Source: Scatosoma sp964459515 (lineage in GTDB: Bacteria; Bacillota; Clostridia; Christensenellales; Borkfalkiaceae). From it: a DNA stretch of 19,938 nucleotides. Below, in pieces: positions 15,250-19,938 of this stretch (the stretch's first letter is position 1; each line of letters begins with the position of its first letter). The position numbers and the translations under genes are program-made. The notes under the pieces were generated by a model that searched no databases, had not been told where the DNA came from, and saw only the letters and a list, made by a program, of their open reading frames with translations. The DNA lies in assembly GCA_964459515.1 (NCBI GenBank), contig CAYWML010000026.1, positions 1 through 19,938 on the forward strand, read 5' to 3'.

Positions 15250-17361
15250 TTAGTTATGGAACAAAACGATCTTTCCCTCTTTACGGGATTTTTCCGCGTT
15301 GTACACGCAAAGGTGTCCGTTGACGGAATCGTTGATCGACGTAAGGGAAATGGAACTTCTATCCCCGTTCATGTAAGCGATAAGATCATGCATGATGTTG
15401 TAATCTCCGCCGTAATGTCCGCCGAATTGCGCCTTCAAAATTACCTTGTCCTTTACGTTGACGACGCGCTCTTCATACGCGGAATTATCCAAACGGAAGG
15501 TACGCACGACGAATTCGTGTTCTTCCAATTTGCCCTCGATCTCTCCGCGCGTACCGACGAGGTGAATATACCGATCGGGTTTCGCGCAACCTGCCGTCAG
15601 CGTGAAATTACAGGTAGAACCGTTTGCGAAGCCGATCGTCACCTGCTGTCTGTCTACGAGGTCCGCCCCGGGAATATCGTACGCGCACATGCCGTATACG
15701 TCGTGTTTCAAAAATTCGCGCTTTTCCTCTTCGGTGATTTCGTCCAGCGGCTTGTTCAAGCGATCCCACACCAAGAAAGGCATAACGTCCCATTCGATAT
15801 ATTGCCGAATCGCGGAATGCAGACACGTCCTTTCGTGCGGACATTCGTAACAAAATTTCGTCGCGCCTTGCGGTTGATTTTCTTTGACGAACTCCGCGCG
15901 CGTGCCGTTGCTGTACGCTTTATAAGGCACGGTGGCGTTGTTCAACCAACAAATCAAATCCATGTCGTGACAGCACTTTGCCAAAAGCAAACCCGATCCG
16001 CACTTTTCCTCGCTGTTCCACTTACCGCGAAGGAATGAGGTGAGATAATGCGAGTTGCAGACATGCTCGTTCATTTCCATAGAAACGATCGTACCGATCT
16101 CGCCGTCGTTGATAAGTTTCTTAATCTCCCGATAGAAAGGCGTATACCGCAACACGTGGCAAATAAATACGTTGCAGCCTTTTTCGCGCGCTTTGCGCTG
16201 AATGTCGAGCAATTGCGCCTCCGTAGGCACGATGGGCTTTTCCAAAAGCATATCGTAGCCTGCCTCTAAAATCTCCATAGCGGTTTCGTAATGATATTGA
16301 TCCATCGTCGTATTGATGACGAAATCGCAGAAAATGCCGCTTTTCAAAAATTCTTCAAACGACGAGAATAATTGATTGTCTAAAAGGTTGTACGCCTTTT
16401 TTGCCTCCTGCAAGCGGAAAGGATTTACGTCCACCACGGCGGCAATGCCCAATTCGTCGGGGTTGGTCAGCGAATAACCGCCGTATACCTGCCCTCTGTT
16501 GCCGTAGCCGACGATCGTCGCCCATCTCTTTTTGCCTTTTTTCTCCAATATTTTTTCCATTTCTTCTCTCCTTTTTTTGGATTCTCTGTAATGTCGTAAC
16601 GCTCTATAATACGTTTCCATGCACCCGAAACCGCATTCGCGCGCAATCCAACGCATGGTGAGTTTGCCTTTTTTCTCTCGATTCATTTTCATCGCTTTTT
16701 CCAAGCGATAGCCGTTGATATACTCGCTAAACGTCATTCCCATCGCGTCGTTGAACAGCGTGGAAATATAATTCTTGTTATAGCCGAGATAATTTGCAAG
16801 ATCTTTTAATCCGATCGGTTCTTTATAATGTTCGGAAATGTAACGGTTGATATTGACGAGCAGATCTCCGTCCTTGTCCGTATGCTTTTCCCGAACCAAG
16901 TTTCTATCCCACAAAAACCCGAACAGCGTGTTGATGAAGCCGTGTTTTTGCAACACATTGAAACCGTCGAACTCTCTGTCCGTTTCGCGCAACAACCGCA
17001 ACGCTTTTTCAAATTGCTTTTCCGAAGGATTTAAGAAATTGTTGAATTCCCAGCCCTCGTTAAGGATATGGTCGAGATATTCCTCCCCCATGACGATAAT
17101 ATAGCAGGAGGCGTTCTCCACGAATTCGTAATAGTGCGAATCGTAGCGATTGACAATAAATATCTCCCCTGCGGACAACGTCCTCGTTACGTCGTTCACC
17201 GTGCAACGCAACATGCCGCCGTATACGACGACCATCTCCGTACTCTTATGAATGTGCCCGTCGGGAAAGCTATAACCTGCGGAAAGCATATCGGGAAAGT
17301 GCATGAAATATAAATGCTCTTTCTCGTCCGCGCCCCATTCGTAAAATGCGAAATCTTTCAT
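15250..17361 (-). CDS. AraC-type regulator fused to a Gfo/Idh/MocA oxidoreductase
   Basis: This 703-residue open frame joins two proteins. Residues 1-100 are a cupin-like sugar-sensing domain (GHIHKSTEMVVVYGG at 35-49). Residues 165-260 are an AraC DNA-binding domain; the first helix-turn-helix is standard (LKDLANYLGYNKNYISTLF, then G-M-T-F-S-E-Y-I), the second (IARECGFGCMETYYRAL) lacks the usual closing G-x-S/T-P-x-x-Y-R. Residues 280-703 are an NAD(P)-dependent oxidoreductase: G285-Y-G-N-R-G290 in the Rossmann fold, E374-K-P376, CCHDMD at 463-468, and a Cys cluster (C504, C507, C513) seen in part of the family. M268 has its own ribosome-binding site (see 16568-16572), so a free 436-residue oxidoreductase is probably made too. 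The first ATG has a poor site (AGGAG 15 bases away; AAGGG nearer). The gene follows the GH112 gene by 48 bases. It probably controls this operon; its sugar substrate is unknown. Confidence 0.85.
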   Translation of the reverse strand: MKDFAFYEWGADEKEHLYFMHFPDMLSAGYSFPDGHIHKSTEMVVVYGGMLRCTVNDVTRTLSAGEIFIVNRYDSHYYEFVENASCYIIVMGEEYLDHILNEGWEFNNFLNPSEKQFEKALRLLRETDREFDGFNVLQKHGFINTLFGFLWDRNLVREKHTDKDGDLLVNINRYISEHYKEPIGLKDLANYLGYNKNYISTLFNDAMGMTFSEYINGYRLEKAMKMNREKKGKLTMRWIARECGFGCMETYYRALRHYRESKKRREEMEKILEKKGKKRWATIVGYGNRGQVYGGYSLTNPDELGIAAVVDVNPFRLQEAKKAYNLLDNQLFSSFEEFLKSGIFCDFVINTTMDQYHYETAMEILEAGYDMLLEKPIVPTEAQLLDIQRKAREKGCNVFICHVLRYTPFYREIKKLINDGEIGTIVSMEMNEHVCNSHYLTSFLRGKWNSEEKCGSGLLLAKCCHDMDLICWLNNATVPYKAYSNGTRAEFVKENQPQGATKFCYECPHERTCLHSAIRQYIEWDVMPFLVWDRLNKPLDEITEEEKREFLKHDVYGMCAYDIPGADLVDRQQVTIGFANGSTCNFTLTAGCAKPDRYIHLVGTRGEIEGKLEEHEFVVRTFRLDNSAYEERVVNVKDKVILKAQFGGHYGGDYNIMHDLIAYMNGDRSSISLTSINDSVNGHLCVYNAEKSRKEGKIVLFHN
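16568..16572 (-). promoter_or_regulatory. Internal ribosome-binding site at the regulator-oxidoreductase junction
   Basis: AGGAG stands 7 bases before an in-frame ATG (16558-16560), which is better placed than the site for the first ATG of the gene. It follows a run of seven A on the coding strand. The product from this ATG would be a 436-residue Gfo/Idh/MocA protein, a normal length for the family. Two products from one frame, or a recent joining of two genes, are both possible. Confidence 0.7.
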
Positions 17362-17395
17362 CAGCGTTCCCTTATACTCCTTTTTTCCCTTGCCT

Positions 17396-17410
17396 ACCGT
17401 CGCCGACGGT
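17396..17410 (-). other. Short hairpin at the junction of the GH112 and regulator genes
   Basis: ACCGTC and GACGGT pair around a GCC loop directly at the GH112 stop codon. No U-tract follows on the transcribed strand (AGGCAAGGGAAAA), so termination is unlikely. It could affect mRNA processing. Confidence 0.4.
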
Positions 17411-19578
17411 TATAACCAAACGATCTCGTTCGGCGCAAGAGACACCGTCCGTTCCTTTCCGTCCATATCGCTGAATACCGTCGTTTGCGGCGCGTCGGTA
17501 TTGTTGCTGAGGGCGTATTTTCCGCTGTGCGGATAGTAGTTGCAATCCACGCGATAGTTCGACGAATACGCCTTTTTCAAGTCGTTCTCTTTATGCGCGC
17601 ACCACAAGATTGCCCTATACAGCATGCGCGTGTTCATGGGATTGTAATTCATGCCGGCAAGATAGAAGCTTCTGCCTGCGCCGAACTCGTTCACCGCCAT
17701 TTTTACGTGACCGCTGTTGAAATCGGCAAGGAACTCTTTATCGTAACGCGCTTTCAAAATCTGCGCGCCTTCCAACGCGTACACGTTGTCCGTACCGTTC
17801 GCATAATCGATTTCTCCGTCCGCTTCGTCCAAGATGAAATGTCCGCCGATCTCCTTGCAGTTATATTTATGCAACAACACGGAAAGACTCATTTCTTTGT
17901 CCACGCCCAACACGTCGGAAAGCTGGAAGAACTTGCCTTGGTGCAAAATCGAGGTAGGCTCTCCTATGCCGATGAAACCGCCGCCGTTCGCAACGAACTG
18001 CTTCACCCTGCGCACGATTTCTTCGTCTTTCCAAAGATAGTCCCCCACGAACGACGTGCCCGCGTTGCCGTAGTTGAGCACGACGTCGAAGCCCTCCGTT
18101 TCCAAAACGCCCGCTTTTACGTCGTCGAAGTTAATAAACCGCACGTCCACGGGTAAACCTGCCAAAGCCTCCATAACGCCCATATACGGGTGGTTGGCAG
18201 GATAGTGCTGATCTTGACAAACGCTGTGCAGAAGCCACGCGCGCTTCGCGCCCCAATAATTCAATACGGCTATCTTCGCCGCGCAATAGGGCTGTTTGCC
18301 GCCGACGTTTTCGTAAATGGTGCGGAACTCCTCGCAAACGCGGTCGATGGTCTTGCAAAGCATGGGGCGTTTATCCGCCAGCGCGAGATAGCCGCCGAAC
18401 CCGATCCTGTCCACGGGCTTGCGCAACAGCGCGCGGCGTTCGATGCCCCAGAAATAGTTGAGGGTGAACGTCGCCCCCTCGTCCGTCGCCAGCGTATCGG
18501 GGAAGAAATAAGGATTCATGCGAATTTCCTTGCACTTTACGCCGCAAGGAATGTCCGTCACCGAACGCACCGACGCGCCCGATTGCACGCTGCCGATCAT
18601 GATATCCAAATCGATGTCCTTGAAATACTTGCCGTACGGCTCCGCGCCGATCCAATTATCTCCCCAGAACATTGCCGTTTGCTTGCCGCTGTCGTGCACG
18701 ATCTTTATAATCTCTTTCATCGTATCGCAAACGAAACGTTCCACGAGGTCCATATAATCGAGGTATGCCTTAGAGGGCATCAGGAAATGATTGCCGTAAT
18801 ACCCCTCCGTCAAAATATCCTCCAAAGTGATCGCGTAGCCGTACTCCTTTTCAAACCGTTCGAACATGGCAGGGCTTGCCGTCATCGAATAATTGAACCA
18901 TTCGAACAGTTTCTGCTTCGTGCCCGTAACGTATAAAAGGAAAAAATGATAGAAGAACGTCGTAAAACGCACCACGTCTACCTGCGGATTGTTCGCCAAC
19001 CATTCTTTCAGATTGTTTTTGATATGTTCCAAAGTTTCGGGATAGATCGGATCGAAATCTCTATCCTTTTCAATGTCCCAATTGTTGCAGGTATAGTTAT
19101 ACACCTGCACGGGATTCCAAAGCTGTTTGCAAAAGAAATTCACCGTATACTCGTGCATGGGTACGGCATTTTTCACGATAAGCAAATCGTTGCCGAGATA
19201 TTCCCAATCGCGATGTTCCGCACCCGTCGTACGATCGAATACTTGCCAATACTTTTTATGCTCGTACGTATTTACTTCCAACTGCCCCTTAAAAAGCCCT
19301 TCCAAAAGATTTATTTCCAACGCGTCGGAAAACGCCGTGCGCCGCCTTGTGATCACGGCTACGTTCATCAACGCTTCGTCGTGCGAATAAGCGTATGCGT
19401 TGTCGTTTCTCGTCAAAAAATAAGTCTTGTATACTTTCAAGCCGAAATCCCGTACGTTTTCGGGAAGTTCCGTTCCGTCGCAATCGCGCACCGCATCCGC
19501 GCCCCAACGCCGTATGTATTCTTTCGTTCCTTCCACGAAACTCTTGTCCGTGGGAATCGTCAATCTGCCTGTCTTCAT
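17410..19578 (-). CDS. gnpA: GH112 phosphorylase (1,3-beta-galactosyl-N-acetylhexosamine phosphorylase family)
   Basis: This 722-residue cytoplasmic enzyme belongs to GH112, which splits beta-galactosides with phosphate to give alpha-galactose 1-phosphate and a free sugar. Known members use galacto-N-biose/lacto-N-biose or beta-D-galactosyl-1,4-L-rhamnose. Family signatures are GRLTIPT at 4-10, WGADAVRDCDGTELPE at 25-40, and FWGDNWIGAEPYGKYF at 304-319, where D307 matches the general acid (D313 in the Bifidobacterium longum enzyme). The order is a TIM barrel to about 435, an amidotransferase-like alpha/beta domain at about 436-660 (NGGGFIGIGEP at 531-541), and a small C-terminal beta domain. 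An ATG 33 bases upstream exists but lies within the promoter -10 region; the chosen ATG has AGGAG 10 bases ahead. It is the first gene of the operon. The symbol is for the family; if the true substrate is galactosyl-rhamnose, it would not apply. Confidence 0.9.
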   Translation of the reverse strand: MKTGRLTIPTDKSFVEGTKEYIRRWGADAVRDCDGTELPENVRDFGLKVYKTYFLTRNDNAYAYSHDEALMNVAVITRRRTAFSDALEINLLEGLFKGQLEVNTYEHKKYWQVFDRTTGAEHRDWEYLGNDLLIVKNAVPMHEYTVNFFCKQLWNPVQVYNYTCNNWDIEKDRDFDPIYPETLEHIKNNLKEWLANNPQVDVVRFTTFFYHFFLLYVTGTKQKLFEWFNYSMTASPAMFERFEKEYGYAITLEDILTEGYYGNHFLMPSKAYLDYMDLVERFVCDTMKEIIKIVHDSGKQTAMFWGDNWIGAEPYGKYFKDIDLDIMIGSVQSGASVRSVTDIPCGVKCKEIRMNPYFFPDTLATDEGATFTLNYFWGIERRALLRKPVDRIGFGGYLALADKRPMLCKTIDRVCEEFRTIYENVGGKQPYCAAKIAVLNYWGAKRAWLLHSVCQDQHYPANHPYMGVMEALAGLPVDVRFINFDDVKAGVLETEGFDVVLNYGNAGTSFVGDYLWKDEEIVRRVKQFVANGGGFIGIGEPTSILHQGKFFQLSDVLGVDKEMSLSVLLHKYNCKEIGGHFILDEADGEIDYANGTDNVYALEGAQILKARYDKEFLADFNSGHVKMAVNEFGAGRSFYLAGMNYNPMNTRMLYRAILWCAHKENDLKKAYSSNYRVDCNYYPHSGKYALSNNTDAPQTTVFSDMDGKERTVSLAPNEIVWL

Positions 19579-19588
19579 GCTGCGTTCG

Positions 19589-19593
19589 CTCCT
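19589..19593 (-). promoter_or_regulatory. Ribosome-binding site of the GH112 gene
   Basis: AGGAG lies 10 bases before the ATG at 19578. Because it is inside the open frame that starts at 19611, it argues for the shorter protein. Confidence 0.75.
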
Positions 19594-19609
19594 TTTTTTC
19601 GGTTCTCTC

Positions 19610-19638
19610 ATTATACCATGAAGTGTCTCGGCGAAACT
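19610..19638 (-). promoter_or_regulatory. Probable operon promoter with extended -10 (TGGTATAAT)
   Basis: TATAAT at 19610-19615 is a perfect sigma-A -10 box with an upstream TG (TGG, 19616-19618). The hexamer at 17-base spacing (AGTTTC, 19633-19638) is a poor -35, and a better one (GTGACA, 19638-19643) is 22 bases away, which is too far. A strong -10 with a weak -35 fits a promoter that needs an activator, such as an AraC protein. The start of transcription would be near 19603, leaving a leader of about 25 bases. Confidence 0.7.
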
Positions 19639-19671
19639 GTCACATATTCAGAAACTATTGTCATATTTTCA
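19633..19671. promoter_or_regulatory. Two adjacent direct repeats next to the promoter, possible activator site
   Basis: GAAACT begins at 19633 and again at 19651, 18 bases apart. Each is followed by a related segment: GTCACATATTCA in the first and, after three extra bases, GTCATATTTTCA in the second (10 of 12 bases match). The pair overlaps and lies just upstream of the -35 position. AraC-type activators bind direct repeats in this place, and an AraC-type regulator is the second gene of the operon. Binding is inferred. Confidence 0.5.
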
Positions 19672-19711
19672 TACGTTTGCGGATTTCGCCGCCAACGGAA
19701 AATCATGGAAA

Positions 19712-19725
19712 ATACAGCGTTTTCA
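19712..19725 (-). promoter_or_regulatory. cre-like site (catabolite control)
   Basis: On the minus strand TGAAAACGCTGTAT fits 12 of 14 positions of the CcpA consensus TGWAANCGNTNWCA, with the last two bases wrong. It is about 95 bases upstream of the -10 box. One imperfect match is weak evidence. Confidence 0.3.
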
Positions 19726-19730
19726 AACGT

Positions 19731-19752
19731 AAAAAGCAGCCGAAAGGCTGCT
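19731..19752 (-). terminator. Short intrinsic terminator-like hairpin
   Basis: On the minus strand AGCAGCC, loop TTTC, GGCTGCT is followed by TTTT. The stem is 7 perfect base pairs. It points the same way as the tRNA and the operon, and lies about 115 bases before the operon -10 box, so it could block readthrough from the tRNA gene. Confidence 0.65.
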
Positions 19753-19771
19753 AAAAGAGTATATATTGAAA

Positions 19772-19786
19772 CGGCGAAACGGTCAC
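19772..19786. promoter_or_regulatory. Distant copy of the promoter-proximal motif
   Basis: CGGCGAAACGGTCAC matches CGGCGAAACTGTCAC at 19629-19643 in 14 of 15 bases, 143 bases away and in the same orientation. It may be a second binding site for the same regulator, which would allow looping. Its minus-strand form also gives GTGACC, 17 bases, TATACT (-10 at 19758-19763), a possible second promoter, but the terminator-like hairpin starts right at its expected start point. Confidence 0.4.
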
Positions 19787-19804
19787 GTCCTTATTTCGAC
19801 GCAC

Positions 19805-19846
19805 AAAAAAAGCACGACTTAGCGAATATACCCGCTAAATCGCGCT
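19805..19846 (-). terminator. Strong intrinsic terminator
   Basis: On the minus strand a 14-base-pair stem (AGCGCGATTTAGCG with CGCTAAGTCGTGCT, two G-U pairs) encloses an 8-base loop and is followed by seven T. It is the second terminator after the tRNA gene. Confidence 0.85.
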
Positions 19847-19852
19847 TAAACG

Positions 19853-19878
19853 AAAAAAGCACCTGCATACGCAAGTGC
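19853..19878 (-). terminator. Intrinsic terminator of the tRNA-Gln transcript
   Basis: On the minus strand GCACTTGC, loop GTAT, GCAGGTGC (8 base pairs, one G-U) is followed by six T. It starts 7 bases after the CCA end of the tRNA. Confidence 0.85.
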
Positions 19879-19885
19879 CGTTTTT

Positions 19886-19938
19886 TGGCTGGGGCGAAGT
19901 GATTCGAACACCCGAATGACGGAGTCAGAGTCCGTTGC
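19886..19938 (-). tRNA. tRNA-Gln(CUG), 3' part; the 5' part is outside the window
   Basis: The minus strand shows an anticodon arm ACGGA-CTCTGAC-TCCGT (19919-19935) with anticodon CTG at 19926-19928, a T arm with loop TTCGAAT (19902-19908), the acceptor strand CGCCCCA (19890-19896), discriminator G and an encoded CCA (19886-19888). These match bacterial tRNA-Gln. The D arm and the 5' acceptor strand are cut off by the window edge. Confidence 0.93.

Noticed and set aside
17396..17410. Hairpin after the GH112 gene as a terminator
   Set aside because: The stem is short and no U-tract follows in the direction of transcription; the next gene begins within 50 bases.
19579..19611. Longer GH112 start at the ATG at 19609-19611
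   Set aside because: That ATG overlaps the TATAAT box, and the good AGGAG site lies downstream of it, before the ATG at 19578.

Overview
All protein genes in this window lie on the minus strand and are packed head to tail, with gaps of 0 to about 85 bases. The layout suggests one long operon of about 19.5 kb, read from right to left. AGGAG ribosome-binding sites, short lipoprotein signal peptides, a two-permease sugar importer with no ATPase gene nearby, and the GH112 enzyme point to a Gram-positive anaerobe of the Clostridia type, probably from the gut. A more exact placement is a guess.

Right edge (19579-19938): the 3' part of a tRNA-Gln(CUG) gene is followed by two clear intrinsic terminators and a third, shorter hairpin. 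Next comes a regulatory stretch with an extended -10 promoter (TGGTATAAT), two adjacent direct repeats, a distant copy of the same motif (14/15 bases) and a cre-like site. No gene is seen in it.

Operon, in order of transcription: (1) a GH112 phosphorylase (galacto-N-biose/lacto-N-biose or galactosyl-rhamnose phosphorylase); (2) a protein joining an AraC-type regulator to a Gfo/Idh/MocA oxidoreductase, with a second, well-formed ribosome-binding site and ATG at the junction; (3) a 1185-residue lipoprotein with Cys-pair segments and four helix-plus-beta modules; (4) a large sugar-binding lipoprotein; (5) a MalF-type permease with an extra extracytoplasmic domain of about 460 residues, propeller-like; (6) a MalG-type permease; (7) a lipoprotein with two InlB-type B repeats; (8) another lipoprotein of unknown function; (9) a cytoplasmic GH78-like alpha-L-rhamnosidase; (10) the first 20 codons of another gene, possibly a GH95-like hydrolase.

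Together these look like an inducible glycan-use locus. Surface lipoproteins would hold a complex glycan, the binding protein and permeases would import oligosaccharides, and cytoplasmic hydrolases and a phosphorylase would break them down. Rhamnosidase plus GH112 suggests beta-D-galactosyl-1,4-L-rhamnose units from pectin (rhamnogalacturonan I). Mucin-type galacto-N-biose is the main alternative. The most unusual parts are the regulator-oxidoreductase fusion, the permease with a built-in extracellular domain, and the set of modular lipoproteins encoded around the importer.
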